DNA of 64,000 bases from Mercurialis annua (GCF_937616625.2 NC_065572.1:44357653-44421652), one strand, 5' to 3'; positions 10,201 to 23,998 are shown, counted from the first letter of the stretch. The notes: a model not told the origin generated them from the sequence alone. Translations and numbers: made by a program.

Positions 10201-13200
10201 TATAACCTAACCATGCTTAAGTAATCGAAACGACGCATTGCACAAACTTGTGACGCGACATAAGCATGGTTGGAACGACGAGTTAAAGTGACTCGAGACG
10301 CGCCATACTAATCTAGCGTCACTTTTCACGCACACTTTGCGTAAAATAACCTAACCATGCTTAGGTAATCGGAATCACGCGTTAAAGAGAATTGAGACGC
10401 GACATACTAATCTAGCGTCTCTTTTCACGCACACTTTGCATAATATAACCTAGCTATGCTTAGGTAACTGGAACGACGCCTTAAAGAGACTTGAAATGCG
10501 ACATACTAATCTAGCTTATCTAGCATATCTTTTCATGCACACTTTGCGTAATATAACCTAACCATTCTTAAGTAATCGGAACGACGCGTTACATAGAATT
10601 GAGACGCGACATACTAATGTATTGTTACTTTTCACGCACACTTTCCGTAAAGTAACCTAACCATCCATAGTTTATCGGTACAGTGCGTTAAAGAGAATTG
10701 AGACACAATATAATAATCCAGCGTCACTTTCCGCGAACACTTTGCGTAATATAACTAACCATTCTTAGGTAATCGGAACGACGCGTTAAATAGACGTGAG
10801 ACTTGACATACTAATTTGTTGTTACTTTTCACGCACAATGCGTAATATATAACCTAACCATGCTTAGGTAATCAGAAAGACGCATTAGAGAGACTTGTGA
10901 CACGACATAAGGATGGTAATCAAAATGACGCGTTAAAGAGACTTGAGACGTGACATACTAATCTAGCGTTACTTTTGACGCACACGTTGCGTAATATAAC
11001 CTAACCATGCTTAGGTAATCGGAACGACGCGTTAAAGATCCTTGAGATGCGACATACTAATCTAGCGTAACTTTTCACGCACACCTTGCGTAATATAACC
11101 TATCCATGCTTAGGTAATCAGAACGACACGTTGAAGAGATTTGAGACGCGACATACTAATCTAACATAACTTTTCACGCACACTTTGCGAAATATAACCT
11201 AACCATGCTGAAGTAATCGGAACGGCTGTTAAAGAGACTTGAAACGCGTAATAATCTAGCGTCACTTTTTACGCACACTTTGCGTAATATAACCTAACCA
11301 AGCCTGGGAAATCAAAACGGCGCGTTAGAGAGACGTGAAATACGATATACTATTCTAACGTCACTTTTCACGCACACTCTGCGTAATATAACCTAAGCAT
11401 GCTTAGGTAATCGAAACGACGCGTTAAAGAGACTTGTGACACAAGATAACCATGGTAATCGAAACGACGCGTTAAAGAGACTTGAGATGCGACATACTAA
11501 TCTAACGTCTATTTTCACTCACACTTTGTGTAAAATAACCAAACCATGCTAAGGAAATCGGAACGACGCGTTAAAGACACCTGAGACGCGGCATACTAAT
11601 CTAGTGTCACTTTTCATGCCCACTGTGCTTAATAGTAACCTAACCATGCTTAGGTAATCGAAACAACGCGTTAGAGAGACTTGTGACGCGACATAAGCAT
11701 GGTAATCGGAACGACGCGTTAAAGTGACTTGAGACGCGACATGCTAATCTAGCGTCACTTTTCACGCACACTTTGCGTAATATAACTTAACCATGCTTAG
11801 TTAATCGGAACAACACGTTAAATAGAATTGAGACATGATATACTAATCAATCGTCAGTTTTCAAGCAAACTTTGCGTACTATAACCTAATAATGGTTAGG
11901 CAATCGCAACGCCGCTTTTAATCGACTTGAGACGCGACATACTAATTAATTGTGACTTTTTACGCACACTTTGCGTAATATAACCTAACCATGCTTAGGA
12001 AATCGGAACGACGCGTTAGATAGACTTGAGGTAGGATATACTAATCTAATGTCACTTTTCACGCACACTTTGCGTAATATAACCTAACCATGCTTAGGTA
12101 ATCGTAACGACGCGTTAAAGAGACTTGGGACGCGAGATAAGCATGGTAATCGAAACGACACGTTAAAGAGACTTGAGACGCGACATACTAATCTAGCGTC
12201 ACTTTTCACGCACACTTTGCATAATATAACCTAACCATACTTAGGTAATCGGAACGACGCGTTAAAAAGACATGAGACGCGACATACTAAACTATTGCAC
12301 CTTTCCACGCACACTTTGTGTACTATAACCTAACAATGCTTAGGTAATCAGAACGACGCGTTGAAGATACTTGTGACGCGACATAAGCATAGTAATCGAA
12401 ATGACGCGTCAAAGAGACTTGAGACGCGCAATATTAATCTAGCGTCACTTTTTATGCACGCGTTGCGTAATATAACATAACCATGCGTAGGAAATTGGAA
12501 CGATGCGTTAGAGAGACTTGAGACGCAACATACTAATCTAGTGTCACTTTTCACGCACACTTTACGTATTATAACCTAACCATGCTTAGGAAATCGGAAC
12601 GACGCGTTGGAGAGAACTGAGACGCGACATACTAATCTAACCTAACTTTTCACGCACAATTTGCGTAATATAACCTAACCAATGCATAGGTAATCGGAAC
12701 GATGTGTTAGAGAGACTTGTGACGCGACATAACCATGGTAATCGAAACGACGAGTTAGAGAGACTTGAGACGCGCCATACTAATCTAGCGTCACTTTTTA
12801 TGCACATTTTGCGTAATATAACCTAACCAAGCTTAGGTAATCGGAACGACGCGTTAAAGAGACTTGTGACTCAACATACTTATCTAGCGTCACTTTTCAC
12901 GCACACTTTGCGTAATATAACCTAACCATACTTAGGTATCGGAACGACGCGTTAAAAAGACTTGAGACGCGACATACTAAACTATTGCTCCTTTCCACAC
13001 ACACTTTGTGTACTATAACCTAACCATGCTTATGTACTCGGAATGACGCGTTAGAGATACCTGTGACACGACATAAGCATGGTAATCAAAATGACGCGTT
13101 AAAGAGACTTGAGACGCGCAATTAATCTAGCGTCACTTTTTACGCACGCGTTGCGTAATGTAACATAACCATGCTTAGGAAATCGGAACGACGCGAGACG

Positions 13201-14323
13201 CGATATACTAATCTAGTGTCACTTTTCACGCACACTTTACGTATTATAACCTAACCATGCTTAGGAAATTGGAACGACAAGTTAGAGAATTGAGACGCGA
13301 CATACTAATCTAACCTCACTTTTCACGCACACTTTGCGTAATATAACCTAACCATGCATAGGTAATCGAAACGACGCGTTAAAGAGACTTGTGACGCGAG
13401 ATAAGTATGGTGATCGAAACGACGCGATAAAGAGACTTGATATGAAACATACTAATCTAGTGTCACTTTTTACGCACACTTTGCATAATATAACCTAACC
13501 ATGCTTAGGTAATCGGACGACGCGTGAAAGAGATTGGAGACTTGACATACTAATCTAGCGTCACTTTTCAAGCACACTTTGCGTAATATAACCTAACCAT
13601 TCTTAGGTAATAGGAACGACGCGTTAAAGAGACTTGAGACGCGACATACTTATCTATTGATCCTTTTTACGCACACTTTGGGTACTATAACCTAACCATG
13701 CTTAGGTAATCGGAACGACGTGTTAGAGAGACTTGTGACGCAACATAAGCATGGCAATCGAAACGACGCGTTAAAGAGACTTGAGAAGCGACATACTAAT
13801 CTAGCGTCACTTTTCACGCAAACTTTGCGTAGTATAACCTACTCATGCTTAGGTAATCGGAACGACGCATTAAAGAGCCTTGAGACGCGACATGCTAAGC
13901 TAGCGTCACTTTTCATGCTCACCTTGCGTAATATAACCTAACCATGCTTAGGTAATAAGAACGACGCGTTAAAGAGACTTGAGACACGATATACTAATCT
14001 ATTGATCCTTTTTACGCACACTTTGCGTACTATATCCTAACCATGCTTAGGAAATCAGAACGACGCGTTAAAGAGCCTTGACACGCGACATACTAATCTA
14101 CCGTCACTTTCCACGCAAACTTTGCGTATTACGCATTAAAGAGCCTTGAGATGCGACATACTAATCTAGCGTCACTTTTCACGCACACCTTGCGTAATAT
14201 AACCTAACCATACTTAGGTATTATGAACGACGCGTTAAATAGACTTTATACGCGATATATTAATCTAGTGTCACTTTTCACGCACACTTTGCATAATATA
14301 ACCTCTAACCATGCTTAGATAAT
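7235..14323. repeat. Satellite block 2 (99-bp family, with 48-bp truncated units)
   Basis: About 7.1 kb of tandem monomers includes frequent short units in which the monomer jumps from GACATAA to GCATGGTAATCG. It begins with the right TSD of the gypsy element (7235-7239). The stretch of about 7.3-12.3 kb has a recognisable partner at about 15.9-21.4 kb. A block at about 12235-12680 is repeated at about 12915-13360 and again near 29665-30130. Short open frames here are read-through of repeat units and I do not call them genes. Confidence 0.95.
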
Positions 14324-14423
14324 ACCAATGAGCTATAGCTATAAGCGCTAGGCAGTAAACTGCTAGGTCGTGGGTTCAATTCCTCCCACAAACTCTCTCC
14401 CCTCCCCAATTATCAACAAAAAA
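14324..14423 (+). mobile_element. Small tRNA-derived SINE
   Basis: This 100-bp non-satellite insert carries a B-box-like segment (GGTTCAATTCC at about 14374) in a tRNA-like context ('tagctataagcgctaggcag', 'gtgggttcaattcctcccac'), a pyrimidine-rich stretch and a terminal A run. It is flanked by AACCATGCTTAGATAAT (14307-14323) and the same 17 bases with one change (14424-14440). Removing the insert and one flank restores a normal monomer, so this is a real target-site duplication. The A-box region looks shortened, so the copy may be a short derivative. It is not a functional tRNA because it has no complete cloverleaf. Confidence 0.72.
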
Positions 14424-17400
14424 AACCATGCTCAGATAATCAGAATAATGCGATGAAGAGAATTGAGACGCGACATACTAATCTAGCATCACTTTCCACG
14501 CACACTATGCGTTATATAACCTAACCATGCTAATTTAATTGGAACGACGCGTTAGATAGACTTAAGACGCGACATACTAATCTATTGTCATTTTTCACGT
14601 ACACTCTGCGTAATATAACCTAACCATGCTTATGTAATTGGAACGACGTATTAAAGAGACTTGAGACGCTACATACTAATCTATTGTCATTTTCTACGCA
14701 CGCATTGCGTAATATAACATAACTATGCTTAGGAAATCGGACCGACGCGTTAAAGAGACTTGAGACGCGACATACTAATCTAGTGTCACTTTTCACGCAC
14801 GCTTTGCGTAATATAACCTAACCATGCTTAGGAAATTGGAACGACGCGTTAGAGAGACTTGAGACGCGACATGCTAATATAGCATCACTATTCACACACT
14901 CTTTGCGTAATATAACCTAACCATGCTTAGGTAATCGGAAAGACGCGTTAAAGAGACTTGTGACGCGAGATAAATATAGTAATCGAAACTACGCGTTAAA
15001 GAGACTTGAGACGAAACAAACTAATCTAGCGTCACTTTTTACGCACACTTTGCGTAATATAACTTAACCATGCTTAGTTAATCGGAACGACGCGTTAAAG
15101 AGACTTGAGAATGGACATACTAATCTAGCGTCACTTTTCACGCACACTTTGCATAAAATAACTTAACCATGCTTAGGAAATTGGACGACGAGTTAGAGAG
15201 ACTTGAGACGCGACATACTAATTTAACGTCACTTTTCACGCACTGTTTGCGTAATATAACCTAACCATGCTTAGGTAATCGGAACGACGCGTTAAAGAGA
15301 CTTGTGACGCGAGATAAGTATGGTAATCGGAACGACGCGTTAAAGAGACTTGTGACGCGAGATAAGTATGGTAATCGTAACGACTTGTAAAAGAGACTTG
15401 AGACAAAACAAACTAATCTAGCGTCACTTTTTAAGCACACTTTGCGTAATATAACCTAACCATGCTTAGGTAATCGGAACGACACGTTAAAGAGACTTGA
15501 GACGGACATACTAATCTAGCGTCGCTTTTCACGCAAACTTTGCGTAATATAACCTAACCATGTTTAGGTAATTGGAAAGATGCGATAAAGAGACTTGAGA
15601 CGCGACATACTAATCTAGCGTAACTTTTTACGCGCTTTGCATAATATAACCTGACCATCCTTAGGTAATCGGAACAACGCGTTAAAGAGAATTGAGACGC
15701 GACATACTAATCTAGCGTAACTTTTCACACACATTTCGCGTAATATAACCTAACCATGCTTTGATAATCAGAACGACGCGTTAAATAGACTTAAGACGCG
15801 ACATACTAATCTAGCGTCACTTTTCACGTACACTTTCTGTAAAGTAACCTAACCATCCTTAGGTAATCGGTACAAGTTGGCGTTAAAGAGAATTAAGATG
15901 CGACATACTAATCTAGCGTCACTTTCCATGCACACTTCGCGTAATATAACCTAACCATGCTTTGATAATCCGACAAGTTGGCGTCGGTACAAGTTGGCGT
16001 TAAAGAGACTTGAGACGCGACATACTAATTTAGCGTCATTTTTCGCGCACACTTTTCGTAAAATAACCTACCATGCTTAGATAATCGGATTGACGCGTTA
16101 AAAAGACTTCAGAGGCGACATACTAATATGGCGTCACTTTTTTGCAAACGTTGCGTACTATAACCTAACCATGCTTAGGAAATCGGAACGACGCATTAAA
16201 GAGACTTGAGTAGCGACACATTAATCTAGCATCACTTTTCACGCACGCTTTGCGTAACATAACCTAACCATGCTTACATAATCGGGAAGACGCGTTAAAG
16301 GACTTGAGACGCGACATACTAATCTAGCGTCCGTTTTCACGCACACTTCACGTAATATAACCAAACCATGCTTAGGTAATCGAAATACGCATTAAAGAGA
16401 CTTCAGAAGCGTCATACTAATCTAGCGTCACTTTTCACGCACACTTTGCGTAAAATAACCTAACCATGCCTAGGTAATCGGAACGACGCGTTAAAAAGAC
16501 TTGTGATGCTACATACTAATACATTGTCACTTTTCACGCAAACGTTGCGTAATATATAATCTAACCATGCTTAGGTAATCAGAACGACGCGTTAGAGACA
16601 CTTGTGACGCGACATAAGCACAGTAATCGAAACGACGTGTTAAAGAGACTTGAAACGCGCCATACTAATCTAGCGTCTCTTATTACGCATGCTTAGGTAA
16701 TCAGAACGACGCATCATAGAGACTTGAGTAGCGACATATTAATCTAGCGTAACGTTTCACGCACACTTTGCGTAATATAACCTAACTATGCTTAGGTAAT
16801 CGGAATGACGGGTTAATAAGCATGTTAATCAAAATGACGCGTTAAAGAGACTTGAGACGCAAGATACTAATATAGCGTCACTTTTCACACAGACATTGCG
16901 TAATTTAACCTAACCATGCTTAGGTAAACGGAACGACGCGTTAAAGAGCATTGAGATGCGACATACTAATCTAGCGTCACTTTTCACGCACACCTTACGT
17001 AACATAACCAAACCATGGTTAGGTAATCAGAACGACACATTAAAGAGACTTGAGACGCGATATACTAATGTACCGTCACTTTTCAGCACACTTTGCGTAC
17101 TATAAGCTTTCCATGCTTAGGTAATTGGAACGACGTGTTAAAGAGACTTGAGAAGCGATATACTAATCTACCGTCACTTTTTTATGCACACTTTGCGTAA
17201 TATAACCTAACCATGCTTAGGAAATCGGAACAACGTGTTAAAGAGACTTGACACGAGTCATATAATCTAGCGTCACTTTTCACACACACTTTGTGTAATA
17301 TAACCTAACCAGGCTTAGGAAATCGGAACGACGCGTTAGTGAGACTTGAGGTAGGATATACTGATCTAGTGTCACTTTTCACGCACACCAGTAATATAAC

Positions 17401-19593
17401 CTAACCATGCTTTGGTAATCACAATAACGAGTTAAAGAGACTTGTGACGTGAGATAAGCATGGTAATCGAAACGACGCGTTAAAGAGACTTGAGACGCGG
17501 CATACTAATATAATGTCACTTTTCACGCACACTTTGCGTGATATAACCTAACCATGCTTAGATAATCGGAACGATGCGTTAGAGAGACTTGTGACGTGAC
17601 ATAAGCATGGTAATCGAAACAACGCATTAAAGAGACTTGACACGCGACATACTAATATCTAGCGTCACTTTTAACGCACTCTTTGCGTAATATAACCTAA
17701 CCATTCTTAGGTAATCGGAACGACGCATTAAAGAGCCTTGAGACTCGACATACTAATCTAGCGTAACTTTTAACGCACATCTTGCGTAATATAACCTACC
17801 CATGCTTAGGTAATCAGAACGACACGTTAAAGAGACTTGAGATGCGACATACTAATTTAACGTAACTTTTAGCGCACACTTTGCGTAATATAACCTAACC
17901 ATGCTTAGGTAATCGGAACGACGCGTTAGAGAGACTTGAGGTAGGATATACTGATCTAGCGTCACTTTTCACGCACACTTTGCGTAATATAACATAATCA
18001 TCATAGGACATCGGAACGACGAGTTAGAGAGACTTGACACGTGACATACTAATTTAGCGTCGCTTTTCACGCACACTCTGCGTAATATAACCTAACCATG
18101 CTTGGGAAATCGGAACGACCGTTAGAGAGACTTGATATACGATATACTAATCTAGCATCACTTTTTACGCACACTCTGCGTAATATAACCTAACCATGCT
18201 TAGGTAATCATAACGACGCGTTAAAGAGACTTGTAACGCAAGATAAGAATGGTAATCGAAACGACGCGTTAAAGAGACTTGAGACGCGACATACAAATCT
18301 TGCATCACTTTTCACACACACTTTGTGTAAAATAACCAAACCATGCTTAAGTAATCGGAACGACGCGTTAAAGAGACCTGAGACGCGGCATAGTAATCTA
18401 GCGTCACTTTTCACGTACACATTGCATAACAATAACATAACCATGCTTGGTAATCGAAACGACGCGATAGAGAAACTTGTGTGACGCGACATAAGCATGG
18501 TAATTGGAACGACGCGTTAAAGTGACTTGAGACGCGACATACTAATCTAGCGTCACTTTTCACGCACACTTTGCGTAATATAACCTAACTATGCTTAGGT
18601 AATCGGAACAACGCGTTAAAAAGAATTGAGACGCCACATACTAATCTAGCGTCTCTTTTCACGCACACTTTGCGTAATATAACCTAACTATGCTTAGGTA
18701 ACTGGAACGACGCCTTAAAGAGACTTGAAGTGCGACATACTAATCTAGCTTATCTAGCGTAACTTTTCACGCACCGTTTTCGTAATATAACCTAACCATT
18801 CTTAAGTAATCGGAACGATGCGTTAAATAGAATTGAGATGGACATACTAATGTCTTGTTACTTTTCACGCACACTTTCCGTAAAGTAACCTAACCATCCT
18901 TAGTTAATCGGTACAATGTGTTAAAGAGAATTGAGACACAATATACTAATCCAGCTTCACTTTCCGCGAACACTTTGCGTAATATAACTAACCATGCTTA
19001 GGTAATCGGAACGACGCGTTAAATAGACGTGAGACTCGACATACTAATTTATTGTTACTTTTCACGCACAGTTTGCGTAATATATAAACTAACCATGCTC
19101 AGGTAATCGGAAAGACGTATTAGAGAAACTTGTGACGCGACATAAGGATGGTAATCGAAACGACGCGTTAAAGAGACTTGAGATGCGACATACTAATCTA
19201 GCGTCACTTTTCACGCACACGTTGCGTAATATAACCTAACCATGATTAGGTAATCGGAACGACGCGTTAAAGATCCTTGAGACGCAACATACAAATCTAG
19301 CGTAACTTTTCACGCACACCTTGCGTAATATAATATATCCATGCTTAGGTAATCAGAACGACACGTCGAAGAGACTTGAGACGCGACATACTAATCTAAC
19401 ATAACTTTTCACGCACACTTTGCGAAATATAACCTAACCATGCTTAAGTAATCGGAACAACGTGTTAAAGAGACTTGAGACGCGTAATACTAATCTAGCG
19501 TCACTTTTTACGCACACTTTGCGTAATATAACCTAACCATGCTTGGGAAATCAAAACGGCGCGTTAGAGAGACTTGAAATACAATATACTAAT
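14424..19593. repeat. Satellite block 3
   Basis: Tandem 99-bp monomers and 48-bp truncated units. From about 15.9 kb the order of variant monomers follows that of block 2 from about 7.3 kb. The unusual spelling 'acaagttggcgtt' replaces the usual 'acgacgcgtt' at about 15873, 15962 and 15980. The block ends with the left TSD ATATACTAAT (19584-19593) of the Mutator-like element. Confidence 0.95.
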
Positions 19594-20680
19594 GAGTGAA
19601 GGTTCAATTTAGCCCCTGTACTTGGCACGAAGGATCAAATAAGTCCAACCTCGCAAAACCGGATCAATTCACCCCACAACTATGCAAAACCGGATCGGTT
19701 TCACCCTTTTGACCCAAAAAGAGAGTGGAATAGCCAAATTTTAAAAATTAACCCTAATTAATCTTAATTAAAATACTAATTAATCCTATTTAATTTAAAA
19801 TTTAATTACTATAAATTAGGGGTCTTTTCTACTCTTTTCCTTAATTAATTCTAATTACACTTATAATAAATTATAATTAATCAAAATTAATCCTAATTAA
19901 ACACTTAAAATACTAAAATATTAACCTAATCTAACTTAATTAATTTCTTCTTCTTCTTCACCTAAACCTCATCCTTCCTCGCCGGCATCGCATCATCATC
20001 ATCGTTCCCACCACTGCCGATCCAACACTGCCGTTTGTTTCCACGGCAGACCCATCTGGGTCTGCCGTTTTTTACCATGGCAGACCCATTGGGTCTGCCA
20101 TTTTTTTCAACGGCAGACCCATCTGGGTCTGCCTTCTCCGACGACGGAGAATGCAGACCCAGATGGGTCTGCCGTTTTGTTTGTTTCAACGGCAGACCCA
20201 TCTGGGTCTGCCGTTGAAAAAAATGGCAGACCCAGATGGGTCTGAAGGTGAAAAAAAGATGGGTCTGCCGTCTCTACTGAGGTGGCCGGTGGGAGCGGAG
20301 GCGGCGGAGTAGCGGCGACGGCGGGAGACAGGTGGCTGTGAAAGGGTAAGATTTAATGGGTTAAAATCACAAAAAGTCCTTGCTTTTTAATTAAAAATTA
20401 GTATAGTTTTTAAACTTTTTAAATTGTAGAAAAATAATATGTTTTTGAAAATAATTAAATGTGAATTTTGTAAATAAAATAAATATTAAGGATTATTTAA
20501 GCTTTTAACCATCCAAAACCACCTAAAATCAGAGAGTGTATTCACTCTCTAGGGTGAGAGTGGGGAAGGGGGTGTTTGATCCGTTTTTGCATAGTTGTGG
20601 GTTGATTTGATCCACTTTTATGAGGTTGGACTTATTTGATATTTCGTGCCAAGTACAGGGGGTAAATTGAACCTTCACTC
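19594..20680. mobile_element. Mutator-like non-autonomous TIR transposon
   Basis: This 1087-bp insert has long terminal inverted repeats of about 100 bp. Left GAGTGAAGGTTCAATTTA pairs with right TAAATTGAACCTTCACTC, and matching continues inward with some mismatches. It is flanked by the perfect 10-bp duplication ATATACTAAT (19584-19593, 20681-20690). Long TIRs with a 9-11-bp duplication fit Mutator-like elements. The interior is AT-rich at both ends with a GC-rich middle (about 19970-20345) containing six inverted repeats. No transposase frame is visible, so it would depend on a transposase supplied elsewhere. The duplicated satellite stretch near 11350 lacks it. Confidence 0.88.
20043..20244. 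repeat. Array of six inverted repeats (hairpins) inside the TIR element
   Basis: Six copies of the arm pair CAGACCCA / TGGGTCTG, each separated by one or two bases, lie at about 20043-20068, 20077-20101, 20112-20133, 20153-20172, 20185-20218 and 20227-20244. The fifth has 17-bp perfect arms (TTTCAACGGCAGACCCA and its complement). Open frames on both strands here merely translate these repeats. Confidence 0.85.
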
Positions 20681-23566
20681 ATATACTAATCTAACGTCAC
20701 TTTTCACGCACACTCTGCGTAATATAATCTAACCATGCTTAGGTAATCGAAACGACGCGTTAAAGAGACTTGTGACACAAGATAACCATGGTAATAGAAA
20801 CGACGCGTTAAAGAGACTTGAGATGCGACATACTAATCTAGCGTCACTTTTCACGCACACTTTGTGTGATATATCCAAACCATGCTTAGGTAATCGGAAC
20901 GACGCGTTAGAGACACCTGAGACGCGGCATACTAATCTAGCGTCACTTTTCACGCACACTTAACCTAACCATGCTTAGGTAATCAGAACGATGCATTAGA
21001 GAGACTTGTGACGCGACATAATCATGGTAATCGGAACGACGCGTTAAAGAGACTTGAGACGCGACATACTAATCTAGCGTCACTTTTCACGCACACTTTG
21101 CGTACTATAACCTAATCATGGTTAGGTAATCGCAATGCCGCTTTTAATCGACTTGATACGCGACATACTAATTAATTGTGACGTTTTACGCACACTTTAC
21201 GTAATATAACCTAACCATGCTTAGGAAATCGAAACGAAGCGTTAGATAGACTTGAGGTAGGATGTACTAATCTAGCGTCAATTTTCACGCACACTTTGTG
21301 TAATATAACCTAACCATGCATAGGTAATCGCAACGACGCGTTAAAGAGACTTGGGACGCGGGATAAGCATGGTAATCGAAACGACACGTTAAAGAGACTT
21401 GAGACGCGACATACTAATCTAGCGTCACTTTTCACGCACACTTTCCATAATATAACCTAACCATTCTTAGGTAATCAGAACGACGCGTTTAATAGACGTA
21501 AGACGCGACATACTTTGCTTAATTTAACCTAACCATGCTTAGGTAATCAAAACGACGCATTACACAGACTTGTGACGCAACATAATCATGGTAATTGGAA
21601 TGACGAGTTAAAGTGACTTGAGACGCGACATACTATTCTAGCGTCACTTTTCACGCACACTTTGCGTAAAATAACCTAACCGTGCTTGGGTAATCGGAAC
21701 CACGCGTTAAAGAGAATTGAGACACGACATACTAATCTAGCGTCACTTTTCACGCACACTTTGAGTATAATAACCTAATCATGCTCAGGTAATCGGAACA
21801 ACGCGTTAAAGAGACTTGAGACGTGACATACTAATCTAGCGTCACTTTTTATGCACACTTTGCGTAATATAACCAAACCAAGCTTAGGTAATTGGAACGA
21901 CGCGTTAAAGAGACTTGTGACTCAACATACTTATCTAGCGTCACTTTTCACGCATACTTCACGTAATATAACCTAATCATGCTTAGGTAATCGGAAGGAT
22001 GCTTTAAACAGACTTGAGACGCAAAATATTAATCTAGAGTTACTTGTCCCGCACGCTTTGTGTCATATAACCTAACCATACTTAGGTAATCGGAACGACG
22101 CGTTAAATAGAATTGATACGCGACATACTAATCTATAGTCACTTTTCACGACACTTTGCGTAATATAACCTAACCATGCGTAGGTAATCGGAACGACGTG
22201 TTAAAGAGACTTTAGACGCGACATATTAATCTATTGTTACTTTTCACGCACACTTTGCGTACTATAAGCTAGCCATGCTTAGGTAATCGGAACAACGCGT
22301 TAGAGAGACTTGAGACGCGAGATATAAATCTAGCGTCACTTTTCACGCAAACTTTGCATAATATAACTATGCTTAGTTAATCGGAACGACGCATTAAAGA
22401 TCCTTGAGACGAGACATATTAGTCTAGCGTCACTTTTCACGCAAACCTTGTGTAATATAACCTAACCATGCTTAGGTAATCGGAACGACGCGTTAAAGAA
22501 AGATACTTGAGACGCGACATACTAATCTAGCGTTACTTTTCTCGCACACTTTGCGTAATATAACCTAACCATTCTTGGGTAATCTGAACGACGCGTCAAA
22601 GAGACTTGAGACGGGACATACTAATCTAGCGTCACTTTTCACGCATTCTTTGGGTAATATAACATAACCATGCTTAGGTGATCGGAAAGACGCGTAGAAG
22701 AGACTTGAGACGCGACATACAAATCTAGCATCATTTTGCACGCACACTTCGCATAATATAACCTTACCATGCATAGGTAATCGGAACGACGCATTAGATA
22801 GACTTAAGATGCGACAAACTAATCTATTGTCATTTTTCACACATACTTTGCGTAATATAACCAAACCATGCTTAAATAATTGGAATCTTTCACGCACACT
22901 TTGCGTAATATAACCTAACCATGCTTAGGTAATCGGAACGACGCGTTAGAGAGACTTGTGACGCGACATAAGCATGGTAATCGAAACGACCCGTTAAAGA
23001 GACTTGATATGCGCCATATTAATCTAGCATCACTTTTTACGCACACTTTGCGTAATATAACCTAACCATGCTTAGGAAATCAGAACGCCACATTAGAGAG
23101 ACTTGAGATGCGACATACATATAACGTCACTTTTCACACACACTTTGCGTAATATAACCGAACCATGCTTAGGTAATCGGAATGACGCGTAAAAGAGACT
23201 TGTGACGCGAGATAAGCATGGTAATCGAAACGACGCGTTAAAGAGTCTAGAGATGTAACATTCTAATCTAGCCACACTTTTTATGCACACTTTGCGTAAT
23301 ATAACCTAACCATTCTTAGATAATCGGAACGACGTGTTAAAGAGACTTGAGACTGGACATACTAATCTAGCGTCACTTTTCACGCAAACTTTGCGTAATA
23401 TAACCTAACCATGCTTAGGTAATAGAAACGATGCGCTAAAGAGACTTGAGATGCGACATACTAATCTATTAATCCTTTTCACGCACACTTTGCGTACTAT
23501 AACCTAACCATGCTTAGATAATCGGAACGACGCGCTAGAGAGACTTGTGACGCGACATAAGCATGG
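20681..23566. repeat. Satellite block 4
   Basis: It starts with the right TSD of the TIR element and continues the monomer interrupted at 19593. Monomer order from 20690 to about 21450 follows that of about 11360-12230. A truncated 48-bp unit is clearly measured at 22940-22987, followed by a full 99-bp unit at 22988-23086. The block ends with the left TSD CATGG (23562-23566) of the solo LTR. Confidence 0.95.
22940..23086. repeat. Example of a 147-bp composite satellite unit (48 + 99)
   Basis: The truncated unit (22940-22987) runs GACGCGTTAGAGAGACTTGT, then jumps through GACATAAGCATGGTAATCGA to the next GAC start at 22988. The following full unit is 99 bp. Relative to a full monomer the short unit lacks about 46 bases between ACATA and CATG plus a further 5 (CTTAG). 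The same junction is measured at 9546-9593. Confidence 0.9.
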
Positions 23567-23998
23567 TGTTGGTGCAGCGGGACGTGAGGGTCCGAATCGT
23601 ATATTTCAATTCGAAATTGGAATTCCAACAATTCGGATCCAGAAATTGATCATATCAATAACAAATGGATCGTCGTATCATCTAGTAATTAAAGCACGCA
23701 TCTAGAAACCGTAAGAAGAATACCTATGTCGATTCTCCAACGATTCTTGTAGTCCCGATAGTACGGCGTCCTCAAGCTCGTCCACACGAGTATGCGTCCG
23801 ATTGAATCCTCGCCTTGAAGTAATCTGCAAGAGTTTCTCTTGCCGAGCAACCCTAAGCTCAAACTCTCGCCTCGATTACGTCTTTGCTGGGTTGTATGAA
23901 AAACTTTCTCCAAGCTTTTCTGTGATTGATGACTACTTGAACTCCTTCAAATATGTTCTCTTAAGTGTGGTGTGGTTAGAATGAGCAAAGGCAACCTC

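Noticed and set aside
14335..14400. A functional tRNA gene
   Set aside because: Only the B-box half resembles a tRNA. The acceptor pairing and a normal A box are missing, and an A tail with target duplications indicates a SINE.
20035..20217. Repetitive protein-coding exon in the TIR element
   Set aside because: The frame only translates the inverted-repeat array, is open on both strands and has no start context or domain.
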